64,000 bases of DNA from contig CACMIP010000003.1 of the NCBI GenBank assembly GCA_902613795.1, positions 65,110-129,109 of the forward strand, given 5' to 3'. The translations under genes were made by a program, and so were the position numbers. Positions 54,270 through 62,982 of the stretch are shown in pieces. Under the pieces are notes generated by a model. It was not told where the DNA came from, did no database searches, and saw only the letters and a list, made by a program, of their open reading frames with translations. Position 1 is the first letter of the stretch; the number at the start of each line of letters is the position of its first letter. Source of the stretch: an uncultured OCS116 cluster bacterium (lineage in GTDB: Bacteria > Pseudomonadota > Alphaproteobacteria > Rhizobiales > TMED25).

Positions 54270-55055
54270 ATGGTTGAATTAGCACTCCCAAGAAATTCCA
54301 AAATTACAGAAGGAAAGAAATGGCCAAAACCACAAAACGAAAATAATATTCGTGAATTTAAAGTATATAGATGGAATCCAGAGGATAATCAAAACCCATC
54401 CATTGACACATACTATATCGATACTGAAGATTGTGGCCCAATGGTTTTAGATGCTTTGATGAAGATTAAAAGCGATATTGACACTTCCTTAACTTTTCGT
54501 AGATCTTGCCGTGAAGGAGTGTGTGGCTCATGTGCAATGAATATTGATGGTGTTAACAGATTGGCTTGCACAACAGCAATCGAGGACGTTAAGGGCGCAG
54601 TGAGTATTTATCCGCTGCCTCATCAAAAAGTAATTAAAGATTTGGTTCCAGACCTAAAGAATTTTTTTGAACAGCATAAATCTGTTGAACCTTGGTTGCA
54701 CACTAAGAAGGAAGATCCAAAAGAAGAGTGGCTTCAATCAAAAGAGGACAGAGAGCAACTTGACGGTTTATATGAGTGTATCATGTGCGCATGCTGTTCA
54801 ACTTCATGTCCAAGTTATTGGTGGAATTCTGATAAATATCTTGGCCCGGCTGCCTTACTTCAAGCTTATCGTTGGATAATTGATAGCAGGGACGATGAAA
54901 GAGATGAACGACTTGATAAGTTGGAAGATCCATTTAAATTATATCGCTGTCACACTATCATGAACTGTGCAAAAGCATGCCCTAAAGGACTAAATCCTGC
55001 AAAAGCAATTGCTAGTATTAAGAAAATGTTAGTTGAAAGAAGGGTTTCCAAATAA
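54270..55055 (+). CDS. sdhB: Succinate dehydrogenase iron-sulfur subunit
   Basis: The 261-residue iron-sulfur protein. [2Fe-2S] ligands are in [16 protein letters not shown], [4Fe-4S] in [12 protein letters not shown] and [3Fe-4S] in [14 protein letters not shown]. It starts 8 nt after sdhA. Last gene of the complex II operon, convergent with rpmF. Confidence 0.98.
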   Translation: MVELALPRNSKITEGKKWPKPQNENNIREFKVYRWNPEDNQNPSIDTYYIDTEDCGPMVLDALMKIKSDIDTSLTFRRSCREGVCGSCAMNIDGVNRLACTTAIEDVKGAVSIYPLPHQKVIKDLVPDLKNFFEQHKSVEPWLHTKKEDPKEEWLQSKEDREQLDGLYECIMCACCSTSCPSYWWNSDKYLGPAALLQAYRWIIDSRDDERDERLDKLEDPFKLYRCHTIMNCAKACPKGLNPAKAIASIKKMLVERRVSK

Positions 55056-55065
55056 CTACAGCCCT

Positions 55066-55248
55066 CTATTCCCCCTTAGGCTCTAATATTTGTTTTCCTC
55101 GGTACATCCCAGTTTTTAAATCGAGATGGTGTGGTCTATGCAACTCACCAGTTGATTTATCTTCAACATAAGCCTGACTTTTCAGAAAGTCAGTTGATCT
55201 GCGCATACCTCTTTTTGATTTGGTTACCTTCGTTCTTGGGACCGCCAT
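55066..55248 (-). CDS. rpmF: 50S ribosomal protein L32
   Basis: A 60-residue basic protein opening [18 protein letters not shown], the L32 signature. ATG 55248 is chosen over an upstream in-frame start because the family begins with MAVP. The C-terminal [19 protein letters not shown] is as in Alphaproteobacteria. It ends 10 nt from the sdhB stop. Confidence 0.97.
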   Translation of the reverse strand: MAVPRTKVTKSKRGMRRSTDFLKSQAYVEDKSTGELHRPHHLDLKTGMYRGKQILEPKGE

Positions 55249-55383
55249 AATCAATAACTCCAATTTATAAAATTAAATAAGATTTATTACATATACATAT
55301 TCATTTATTATTTGTCATCATTAATATATATTAAATTCAAATTTTTTATTAATGACTATTTTATTATTTATATCTGTAAGATT

Positions 55384-56262
55384 ATGACTCTAGGCAAGAG
55401 CTATAATATTTTGCGATCAGAGATTGATCAACTGCTTATCAGAAAGATTGGCATTTCTGGGTTTCCTGCGACGTTAGTCGAACCAATCAAGTATATTTTT
55501 GTGAATAAGGGAAAAAAAGTAAGGGCTATCCTTTTAGCAGAGTCGTGTGCACTTTTTGGTATTCATTATACAAAAATACTTCAAATTGCACTAGCATTGG
55601 AATGTATCCATACATATTCACTCATACATGACGACCTCCCCGCAATGGATGATGACGATTACCGTAGGGGCGAGCTGACTTTACATAAAAAGTATGATGA
55701 AGCGACTGCAATATTAGTCGGGGATGCACTAATCTCACTAGCATTTGAATTGATTTCTGGAGAAAAAGATTTGTCAGCTGAATGTAGGGTTAAGTTAATA
55801 AATAACTTGGCATTGTATAGTGGGGGAAAAGGCATGGTTGGTGGACAAATGCTTGATCTTAGACTTAATCCAGCAGAGGCGTCTATCGAAAGTATAAAAA
55901 AAATGCAACAAATGAAGACGGGAGATCTCTTCTGTTTTGCATTCACAGCTGGACCGATTATTGCAGGCAGTGGGAGTGATGATGAAGAGAAATTATTTGA
56001 GTTTGGGAAGCTATTTGGTTTGATATTTCAAATAAGCGATGACCTTATTGATGTGGAGTCAACATTAACAGAGGCAGGTAAATCCGTAAATAAGGATCAA
56101 AAAATGGATAAAGCAACTTATGTGGACCATTATGGAATAGAGGAAGCAAAAAAACTTATGCAAAATTATATAAAAGAAGCGAAGGTTATTTTAGAAAAAT
56201 ATGGATCAAAAGCACGGCCACTAATTACATTATGCGAAAGTCTACCAAATAGAAGATCATAA
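55384..56262 (+). CDS. ispA: Short-chain polyprenyl (farnesyl/geranyl) diphosphate synthase
   Basis: A 292-residue prenyl synthase. The first aspartate-rich motif is LIHDDLPAMDDDDYRRG and the second is QISDDLIDVE. Residue spacing and length match bacterial farnesyl diphosphate synthase IspA. ATG 55384 is chosen; an upstream ATG would add a hydrophobic 24-residue stretch not seen in the family. It works with ispG in the same pathway. Its 3' end overlaps panC by six bases, convergently. Confidence 0.93.
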   Translation: MTLGKSYNILRSEIDQLLIRKIGISGFPATLVEPIKYIFVNKGKKVRAILLAESCALFGIHYTKILQIALALECIHTYSLIHDDLPAMDDDDYRRGELTLHKKYDEATAILVGDALISLAFELISGEKDLSAECRVKLINNLALYSGGKGMVGGQMLDLRLNPAEASIESIKKMQQMKTGDLFCFAFTAGPIIAGSGSDDEEKLFEFGKLFGLIFQISDDLIDVESTLTEAGKSVNKDQKMDKATYVDHYGIEEAKKLMQNYIKEAKVILEKYGSKARPLITLCESLPNRRS

Positions 56263-57114
56263 AATAATATTATCAATCAATCTTGTTGCCCCAAGCCTTA
56301 TTGCGCCAAGTAATATATATTGACCACTTATATTTTTATAATCTTCAACATTACTTAGATTATCGGTTTTTCTGAGTTCTAAATAATCAACATTTAAATC
56401 ATCTTTATTGAGTCTCTCTATTTCCGTATCTAGAATTGACATGTAATCCCCGGAATTTTTATAAATTTTTTTGCTTGCTCTAACAAGTGACTCATATAAA
56501 TATACCGCTTTTGAGCGCTGATCAGGATTTAGATAGCTATTTCTTGATGACATTGCTAAACCATCATTTTCCCTGATAATGGGGCCAAGAACAATATCAA
56601 TTGATGTAAATAGTTGCTGGACCATGTCCTTTATAAGAATATATTGTTGGTAATCTTTCTGCCCAAATATCGCAATGTCAGGTCGAACGATGTTCATTAA
56701 TTTATTCACAACTAACAGGACTCCATAAAAATGCCCTGGCCTATATCGCCCGCATAGCTCGCTCATAAGACTGGGGTTATTTGTCGTGATTAGATTTTTT
56801 TCGTTGGGAGGGTAAATCTCCTTATCACTTGGGCAAAAAACACAATCAACATTTAATTTTTTAAGTAGCTTAATATCTTCATCAAGAGTTCTCGGGTATT
56901 TTGTATAGTCTTCTTCAGGGCCAAATTGTTTTGGATTTACATAAATGGAAACAATAGTTTTTGTCGCGCCGCACCCTCTTATTTTTCTGATTAAACTTAA
57001 ATGTCCTTCATGTAGATTTCCCATAGTTGGAACAAAACCAACTACTTCATTATTTTCTTTCCAAGAAAGAACCTCAGCTTTTAAATCTGATAAATTTTCA
57101 GAAACTATTAGCAT
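56257..57114 (-). CDS. panC: Pantothenate synthetase
   Basis: A 285-residue ATP-dependent ligase of pantoate and beta-alanine. The nucleotide-binding VGFVPTMGNLHEGHLSLI (HIGH-like) and FGQKDYQQYILI, FGPEEDY and MSSRNSYL motifs are all present. It directly follows panB. Confidence 0.97.
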   Translation of the reverse strand: MLIVSENLSDLKAEVLSWKENNEVVGFVPTMGNLHEGHLSLIRKIRGCGATKTIVSIYVNPKQFGPEEDYTKYPRTLDEDIKLLKKLNVDCVFCPSDKEIYPPNEKNLITTNNPSLMSELCGRYRPGHFYGVLLVVNKLMNIVRPDIAIFGQKDYQQYILIKDMVQQLFTSIDIVLGPIIRENDGLAMSSRNSYLNPDQRSKAVYLYESLVRASKKIYKNSGDYMSILDTEIERLNKDDLNVDYLELRKTDNLSNVEDYKNISGQYILLGAIRLGATRLIDNIIL

Positions 57115-57115
57115 T

Positions 57116-57931
57116 CTATTTGAACGAGTGTTTATCTGTAGGGTATTTTAGTGTTTTAACTTCTTGAATGTATTGCTTTATTGCATCTTCTATTGTGTTA
57201 TTTCCATTCATGTAATTCTTTGAGAACTTTGGTAATTGACCTTGAGAAATACCCAAAATATCGTAAAGAACTAGTATTTGCCCATCAACTTCTGAACCTG
57301 CGCCGATGCCAATTATTGGTATGGATATCTCACTTGCTAGCTCTTTTGCTGTTTGTGAGGATACACATTCAAGAAGTAATAGATCAGCGCCTGAGTTTTC
57401 TATTTTCTTTGCTTCTTGAATGAGTGCATTTGCCTCATTTGAACTCTTGCCCTGAACTTTATAACCTCCCATCTTATTTACTGATTGCGGTCTCAATCCA
57501 ATGTGTGCGCATATCGGTATATCTGAAAGCGCTAGCTTTTCAATAATATTTATTTGAGACCTATTCCCTTCTAATTTTACCATTTGTGCCCCACCATCCT
57601 GCATCAGCCTTTTTGCATTATCAAGGGCAACATTTGCATTATAAAAACTCATAAAGGGCATATCAGAAATTAAGAAAGAATAATTCACCGATGATGCAAC
57701 AATTTTTGTGTGATAAATCATATCTTCAATTTTAACTGGAACCGTTGTTTTATGTCCCTGCACCACCATTCCTAAGGAGTCACCAACAAGAATTATCTCT
57801 GTTCCGGCTTTGTCGACTATATTTGCAAAAGTTGCGTCATAGGCTGTAAGGCACGCAATTTTCTCACCTTTTGATTTTAAATCTCTCAGAGTATTTAGGG
57901 TAACGGATTTTAATTGATTACTGTTATACAT
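57116..57931 (-). CDS. panB: 3-methyl-2-oxobutanoate hydroxymethyltransferase
   Basis: A 271-residue enzyme that transfers a hydroxymethyl group to 2-oxoisovalerate. Motifs CLTAYDATFANIVDKAG, LVGDSLGMVVQGHKTTVPV and HIGLRPQSVNKMGGY are typical. The gene ends one base before panC begins. panE is not next to it; the distant PanE-like gene at 38390 may or may not serve. Confidence 0.96.
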   Translation of the reverse strand: MYNSNQLKSVTLNTLRDLKSKGEKIACLTAYDATFANIVDKAGTEIILVGDSLGMVVQGHKTTVPVKIEDMIYHTKIVASSVNYSFLISDMPFMSFYNANVALDNAKRLMQDGGAQMVKLEGNRSQINIIEKLALSDIPICAHIGLRPQSVNKMGGYKVQGKSSNEANALIQEAKKIENSGADLLLLECVSSQTAKELASEISIPIIGIGAGSEVDGQILVLYDILGISQGQLPKFSKNYMNGNNTIEDAIKQYIQEVKTLKYPTDKHSFK

Positions 57932-57939
57932 TTTTGAGC

Positions 57940-59157
57940 CTAAATATTTTTTTCATAGTTCTCATCGATGTAATTATATAGAATTTTTTTAAAATCATCT
58001 GCTATATTTTTACCTCGGAGTATTTTGAACTTATTTCCATCAACAAACACTGGCGCTGCAGGTTCCTCACCAGTCCCAGGTAGTGAAATCCCAATATTCG
58101 CATGTTTTGACTCCCCTGGTCCATTTACAATGCAGCCCATAACAGCAACCTTTAATTGATCAACGCCGACATAAAGTTTACTCCATTTTGGCATTTCTTT
58201 CTCAATATATTTTTCAATATCAATCGCAAGTTCCTGAAATACGGTTGAAGTTGTTCTACCGCATCCAGGACACGCAACAACATCAGGCCGGTAAGCCCTA
58301 ATTCCTAAGGATTGGAGTATTTCTTTTGCAACCTTGACTTCCTCAATACGATTTTCGTTAGGTCTCGGTGTTAGTGATACTCTTATTGTGTCACCAATAT
58401 TTTGATTTATTAAAATTGATAGTGCCGAGACTGAGGATACAATTCCTCTCATACCCATCCCAGCCTCAGTCAGACCGAGGTGTAGAGGGTATACAGTTTT
58501 TGCTGCGAGGCTTGTGTAAACTTTTATAAGTTCTGAAACATTGCTTACCTTTGCCGAAAGAATTATCTTTGATTTCTCCATTCCAATTTCTTCTGCCCTA
58601 ATTGCGGAATAGATTACTGATTTAATCAGTGCATCGCGTAATATTTCAGCGGAGCTTTTTTTCACTTCAGCTCGGTTATTTTCATCCATTAAAAGGGTCA
58701 ACAATTCCTGATCAATACTACCCCAATTAGCGCCAATTCTTATGGGCTTATCATTTTCACACGCTATTTCTATGATTTCAGAAAACTGCTTATCTTTTTT
58801 ATTTTTAAAGCCAACATTTCCTGGGTTTATCCTGTACTTATCTAAACTCTTCGCACAATCGGGGTAATCTTTTAATAATTTATGACCGATGTAATGAAAA
58901 TCACCAACTAAGGGAATAGAATAGCCAGCTTTATCTAAACCTTCTCTTATAAATGGAACCGCTTTGGCAGCTTCCTCTCGGTCAACTGTTATTCGCACAA
59001 TTTCTGAGCCTTCTTCATATAATTCAATTATCTGTTGAGTTGTTTTTTTTATGTCAGCGGTATCTGTATTTGTCATTGATTGAATGACAATCGGCTCACC
59101 ACCTCCGATGGCTACATCGCCTATTTTTACAACTATTGAATTCCTGTCCTTTGGCAT
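57940..59157 (-). CDS. ispG: 4-hydroxy-3-methylbut-2-enyl diphosphate synthase
   Basis: A 405-residue [4Fe-4S] enzyme of the MEP isoprenoid pathway. [16 protein letters not shown] at the start, the cluster cysteines in CPGCGRTTS and the later [14 protein letters not shown] motif are conserved. ATG 59157 is chosen over a GTG one codon earlier. It precedes panB on the − strand and is divergent from the cobalamin operon. Confidence 0.96.
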   Translation of the reverse strand: MPKDRNSIVVKIGDVAIGGGEPIVIQSMTNTDTADIKKTTQQIIELYEEGSEIVRITVDREEAAKAVPFIREGLDKAGYSIPLVGDFHYIGHKLLKDYPDCAKSLDKYRINPGNVGFKNKKDKQFSEIIEIACENDKPIRIGANWGSIDQELLTLLMDENNRAEVKKSSAEILRDALIKSVIYSAIRAEEIGMEKSKIILSAKVSNVSELIKVYTSLAAKTVYPLHLGLTEAGMGMRGIVSSVSALSILINQNIGDTIRVSLTPRPNENRIEEVKVAKEILQSLGIRAYRPDVVACPGCGRTTSTVFQELAIDIEKYIEKEMPKWSKLYVGVDQLKVAVMGCIVNGPGESKHANIGISLPGTGEEPAAPVFVDGNKFKILRGKNIADDFKKILYNYIDENYEKNI

Positions 59158-59160
59158 CAC

Positions 59161-59396
59161 GCTCGGGCTCTATTTAAAATGTATAAAATATTTATATATG
59201 AATTAATTAATAAAAAAAATAACCAATTTATAAATTGATATATGGTTTTTTTTAAATATTCTTATAGAATAAAAAGGTTGGTATTACAAAAAGTAATTAT
59301 TACTCTGGAGACTGACCCAAACCGGGAGTTAAATAGAGACCTTAATAATATTAATCTCTCCATATTTGCTCTTAAGATATTTATTGAAGGTGTAAG
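59161..59396. promoter_or_regulatory. Intergenic leader region ispG / cobalamin operon
   Basis: A 236-nt A+T-rich gap. Items of note: a 14-bp palindrome CAATTTATAAATTG (59224-59237), a 6-3-6 inverted repeat TATTCT-TAT-AGAATA (59257-59271), and the hairpins listed separately at 59310-59359. A possible promoter is TTGATA (59235-59240) with TATTCT (59257-59262), spacer 16. A classical cobalamin riboswitch core was not found. Confidence 0.5.
59307..59361 (+). ncRNA. Candidate structured 5' leader with exclusive hairpins
   Basis: Hairpin A: GACT (59310-59313) and CCC (59316-59318) pair with GGGAGTT (59324-59330) around loop AAACC. Hairpin B: AGAGA (59335-59339) and TTAAT (59342-59346) pair with ATTAA (59350-59354) and TCTCT (59355-59359) with a CC bulge. 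GGAGA (59307-59311) could instead pair with TCTCC (59357-59361), excluding parts of both. A stretch CTGGAGACTGACC is only loosely similar to the B12 box. Being a switch is conjecture. Confidence 0.4.
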
Positions 59397-60443
59397 ATGT
59401 TACCTGAATTAAAGAGACAAAAAATAGCAAGCTATTTCAATGTTAGTAAGCCCAAGCGGGGTATTATGCTTTGCGGCCATGGAAGTCGCAGTGAGTCGGC
59501 TGTAGCTGAATTTGCGAATTTAGTTTTCAGATTAAAAAAATTACTACCAAATATACCAATAGAGTTTGGTTATTTAGAATTCGCAAAGCCTATTATAAGC
59601 GATGGATTAGATAAATTAAGAGAAGCTGGGGTTACTGAAATAGTCGCATTACCAGCAATGTTATTTGCCGCCGGTCATGCTAAAAATGATATACCGTCTG
59701 TGCTAAATACATACAATTACAAATATCCAAATCTCAAGATCACATACAGTAAGGAATTGGGTATAGATAATCTGATGATCAAGGCTGCATCCGAAAGGAT
59801 AATTGAGTCTATTGATAGTGCCAAATTAGAGATTGATAAACATGACTCAATGCTTCTGGTCGTTGGTAGGGGAGCTTCTGATCCAGATGCAAACTCAAAT
59901 ATATCAAAGATTACACGATTACTATGGGAAGGCATTGGGTTTGGTTGGGCTGAAACAGCTTACTCCGGTGTTACTTTCCCGCTTGTATCACCTGCCCTTG
60001 AGAAGATTGTTCAGGTTGGATACAAAAGAATTATTGTATTCCCCTATTTTTTATTTACTGGGATCCTTGTCGATAGAATATATAAATCCGTAGATGAAGT
60101 AAGTAAAGTTCATAGCAACATAGAGTTTTTAAAAGCACCCTATCTTAATGATCATCCAAAAGTGGTAGAGACTTTTTGTGATAGAGTAATTGATGTAATT
60201 GATGGTGACATAAATATGAATTGTCAACTTTGCAAATATCGAGAACAAGTTTTAGGCTTTGAGGATGAGGTTGGATTGGCTCAAGAAAGTCACCATCACC
60301 ATGTTGAAGGGCGTAGTCAATCGCATGATCACACCCATGATCACAACCATGATCACACCCATGATCACACCCATGATCATTCTCATCATCATCCCTACCC
60401 GCATGCGGACCATCCACTAGGTCCACTAACCCTTAAAAAATAG
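59397..60443 (+). CDS. cbiX: Sirohydrochlorin cobaltochelatase-like protein with His-rich tail
   Basis: A 348-residue protein with two CbiX-type chelatase modules (about residues 20-130 and 150-265), each with an N-terminal H/R-type metal-binding start (GIMLCGHGSRSE; LLVVGRGASDPD), as in long-form CbiX. A CxxC (NCQLCKYRE) and a 50-residue C-terminal tail with 19 histidines follow, built from repeats of His-Asp-His-Thr. Cobalt insertion into sirohydrochlorin starts the early-cobalt branch of B12 synthesis. The first gene of the operon; AAGGTG precedes the ATG. Confidence 0.9.
   Translation: MLPELKRQKIASYFNVSKPKRGIMLCGHGSRSESAVAEFANLVFRLKKLLPNIPIEFGYLEFAKPIISDGLDKLREAGVTEIVALPAMLFAAGHAKNDIPSVLNTYNYKYPNLKITYSKELGIDNLMIKAASERIIESIDSAKLEIDKHDSMLLVVGRGASDPDANSNISKITRLLWEGIGFGWAETAYSGVTFPLVSPALEKIVQVGYKRIIVFPYFLFTGILVDRIYKSVDEVSKVHSNIEFLKAPYLNDHPKVVETFCDRVIDVIDGDINMNCQLCKYREQVLGFEDEVGLAQESHHHHVEGRSQSHDHTHDHNHDHTHDHTHDHSHHHPYPHADHPLGPLTLKK
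60324..60383 (+). repeat. Five 12-bp tandem repeats inside cbiX
   Basis: Units CATGATCACACC (60324-60335), CATGATCACAAC (60336-60347), CATGATCACACC (60348-60359), CATGATCACACC (60360-60371) and CATGATCATTCT (60372-60383). The repeat keeps frame and encodes His-Asp-His-Thr/Asn/Ser. In-frame repeats like this can expand or contract by slippage without frameshift, which would change the metal-binding tail length. Confidence 0.9.
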
Positions 60444-60448
60444 AAATC

Positions 60449-61084
60449 ATGCAACAATACATAAGAGAGCCCACTGAAATATATAAAAAGTCATTTGATA
60501 CTATATCATCTGAAGTTGATCTAACAGGCTATAATGATCAAGAAAAAAAAATAGTGACAAGAATAATACATTCTTGTGGTGATGTATCAATTGCAAAGGA
60601 TATTTTTATTTCTGAGAATGCAATTGAAAGTGGAATTAGCGCCATGAAATTGGGTGAAAAAATATACGTTGACAGTAAGATGGTCGCAGCTGGAATAATT
60701 GAAAAAAATATAAAACTGAGCAGAATTTACTGTCATATTGGCGATGAAGATGTTGTTGGTATAGCAAAAAAATTAAATACAACAAGGTCAGCTGCAGCGG
60801 TCGAGCATTGGATAGAGGGGATGTCTAACTCTATCCTTGTTGTTGGTAACGCACCTACCGCATTGTTCAGGGTATTAGAAATAATTAATGAATACAATAT
60901 AAAGCCAAGCCTAGTCATTGGAATGCCATTGGGCTTCGTTGGTGCGGTTGAAGCGAAAGAGGAGCTTATAAATTTTTACCAATCAACTGGGTTAAATATT
61001 ATAACTATCCGCGGGAGACGAGGCGGAAGTGCTATGGCCTCAGCAACAATTAATGCGATAAGTTTGTTGATTGATGACAAATAG
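60449..61084 (+). CDS. cbiC: Precorrin-8X / cobalt-precorrin-8 methylmutase
   Basis: A 211-residue enzyme that moves the methyl group from C-11 to C-12 to form (cob)hydrogenobyrinate. The catalytic histidine region is RIIHSCGDVSIAKDIF and GNAPTALFRVLE and GFVGAVEAKEEL are family motifs. It starts 5 nt after cbiX and overlaps the next gene by 11 nt. Confidence 0.94.
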   Translation: MQQYIREPTEIYKKSFDTISSEVDLTGYNDQEKKIVTRIIHSCGDVSIAKDIFISENAIESGISAMKLGEKIYVDSKMVAAGIIEKNIKLSRIYCHIGDEDVVGIAKKLNTTRSAAAVEHWIEGMSNSILVVGNAPTALFRVLEIINEYNIKPSLVIGMPLGFVGAVEAKEELINFYQSTGLNIITIRGRRGGSAMASATINAISLLIDDK

Positions 61085-62300
61085 AAAAATACAATTAATT
61101 GGATTAGGCGCTGGAGGTATTGATACATTGCCAACCAGTCACAAAGAATTAATCTTTTCCGCAGATGTAATATTCGGAGCTGAAAGACATCTAGAAGATA
61201 TTACCACAAATATCAAAAAAGAGTCATGGTCAAAAAATATTAGAAGTGATCTCAAAAAGATAAAAAATATAAAGAATAAAAAAATATGTATTTTAGCAAC
61301 GGGTGACCCACTTTTTTATGGTGTTGGGAATCTAGTTATGGAATTTTTTTCAATCGACGAAGTGGATATATTGCCAAGCCCTTCGATATTATCATTATGT
61401 TGTGCAAAAATTGGACAAAACATTAAAGATGTGGATGTAGTTTCCCTTCATGGAAGAGATTTCAACTCGATAATTAGTTATTTACAGCCAAATAGTAAGT
61501 TATTTGTTTTATCTCATGACAAGAATACTCCAACTAAAATTATTAAGTTATTAAAAGATTTGAACTTCGAGAGTAGTTTAATTTATATTTTTGAAAATGT
61601 TGGCAGGAATGACGAGAAAATTACAAAAAAAATTATCAAAGATTATCATAATTTTAGCTGTGCTAATTTAAATTCAGTTTTTATTGATATTCGTACTACA
61701 AAAGATACGAATTTTTATCCAAATTCAGTCGGGTTAGCTGACTCATTATATAAAAATGATGGGCAAATCACAAAAAGTGAGATTAGAGCGATAACGATTT
61801 CAAAATTAGAGCCATTAAATAATTCTATTATGTGGGATATTGGTGGTGGTTCTGGATCTATATCCATTGAGTGGTCATTGGTAAACAATGCTGCAAAAAT
61901 ATATACGATTGAACAAGATAAGAAAAGAATTGGTTTTATAAGAGAAAATATAAAAAAATTCGCAATCAAAAATATAACAGTTTTACACGAATCTGCGCCA
62001 GATATATTAGAAATGTTGGAAAAGCCAGACAGGATATTTATTGGTGGAGGTCTTGCCTCAGATAAGGGAGATAAGATTATAAATAAGTCATTAGACAGCT
62101 TGAAGCAGACAGGAATAATTGTAGCAAACGGTGTTACAGCTGAAACTGAGAGTCTCTTGATTGGTATGTACAAGGTTTATGGTGGTGAATTATCAAAATA
62201 TTCAGTCTCTAACCTAAAAAAAATTGGCCAATTACATGCATGGGATCAACAGATGCATGTTACGCAATGGAAATATAAGAAAGGACCAGATGCTCGGTAA
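61074..62300 (+). CDS. cobL: Precorrin-6Y C5,15-methyltransferase, CbiE-CbiT fusion
   Basis: A 408-residue fused enzyme. The N-terminal CbiE domain (about 1-205, opening IQLIGLGAGGIDTLP with LATGDPLFYGVGN) methylates C-5, and the C-terminal CbiT domain (about 215-408, SAM motif MWDIGGGSGSISIEWSL, then IFIGGGLASDKG) methylates C-15 and decarboxylates. ATG 61074 overlaps the cbiC stop; a TTG one codon earlier is less likely. It overlaps cobI by 11 nt. Confidence 0.93.
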   Translation: MTNRKIQLIGLGAGGIDTLPTSHKELIFSADVIFGAERHLEDITTNIKKESWSKNIRSDLKKIKNIKNKKICILATGDPLFYGVGNLVMEFFSIDEVDILPSPSILSLCCAKIGQNIKDVDVVSLHGRDFNSIISYLQPNSKLFVLSHDKNTPTKIIKLLKDLNFESSLIYIFENVGRNDEKITKKIIKDYHNFSCANLNSVFIDIRTTKDTNFYPNSVGLADSLYKNDGQITKSEIRAITISKLEPLNNSIMWDIGGGSGSISIEWSLVNNAAKIYTIEQDKKRIGFIRENIKKFAIKNITVLHESAPDILEMLEKPDRIFIGGGLASDKGDKIINKSLDSLKQTGIIVANGVTAETESLLIGMYKVYGGELSKYSVSNLKKIGQLHAWDQQMHVTQWKYKKGPDAR

Positions 62301-62982
62301 GGCTTATGGCATTGGAGTTGGGCCAGGAGACCCGAAATTATTAACTGTAAGAGCAACGGAAATCCTTGAGCAGCTAAAAATCGTTTTTTACCCATCCTTT
62401 GGTAAAAATAGTATCGCTCTGGATATTGCGCGTTCACATGTAAGAACTGACGCAAAATTGATCGAAATGAACATTCCTCTATTCCCTAATGAGGCAAAGG
62501 TGGCCGCTTATCAAAACTTTGCGAACCAAATAAAAGAGTATCTAAATAAACAAGTTGATGTCGGGGTATTATGCGAAGGGGACCCTCTATTTTTTGGCTC
62601 TTTCATTACAATCCGAGACTTATTGAAGGAAAGTCACCAAGTAAAGGTAGTTTCAGGAATTTCATCCATAATGTCTGCATTTGTCCACGTGGATGATTTC
62701 ATGGGGCAAGGCGATGACTCAATAAGTATAATTACAGCAGGGACGGATGAGTTTCTTATAAGGGATAAAATTTCCACGTCAAATACAACGATAATAATAA
62801 AGGTTGCCAAGCATCTTAAAAAAATAAAAAAAATAGCAACGGATTTGGGTCTATTAGAGACTTCTATGTATATTAGTCAGATCGACCAAGCGCACCAATA
62901 CTCTGATCGTCTGAGTATGATCTCAGATGAGGTGATGGAATACTTCTCAATAATTATAATTAAAAATCATAAGTTAAACTGA
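62290..62982 (+). CDS. cobI: Precorrin-2 C20-methyltransferase
   Basis: A 230-residue SAM-dependent tetrapyrrole methylase. GKAYGIGVGPGDPKLLTVRA is the family start, CEGDPLFFGSF is the second motif and VVSGISSIMSAF the third. Either CobI or CbiL naming fits; given CbiX/CbiG, cobalt-factor II may be the substrate. ATG 62290 is chosen because the frame upstream lies inside cobL. It overlaps the next gene by one base (TGATG). Confidence 0.93.
   Translation: MLGKAYGIGVGPGDPKLLTVRATEILEQLKIVFYPSFGKNSIALDIARSHVRTDAKLIEMNIPLFPNEAKVAAYQNFANQIKEYLNKQVDVGVLCEGDPLFFGSFITIRDLLKESHQVKVVSGISSIMSAFVHVDDFMGQGDDSISIITAGTDEFLIRDKISTSNTTIIIKVAKHLKKIKKIATDLGLLETSMYISQIDQAHQYSDRLSMISDEVMEYFSIIIIKNHKLN

Noticed and set aside
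55056..55100. A shared terminator between sdhB and rpmF
   Set aside because: Only a 4-bp AGCC/GGCT pairing with a long loop is present and no T-run follows.
59224..59237. FNR-type operator in the 14-bp palindrome
   Set aside because: The arms CAATTTA/TAAATTG do not match TTGAT-N4-ATCAA, and the region is so A+T-rich that such palindromes are expected.
59161..59396. A classical cobalamin riboswitch
   Set aside because: The conserved core elements around GAATCCGG-like and CCCGCAAC-like segments and a full B12 box were not found; only a loose 13-nt resemblance exists.
60324..60383. A CRISPR-like or intergenic repeat array
   Set aside because: Units are 12 bp, in frame, without spacers and encode His-rich residues of CbiX.
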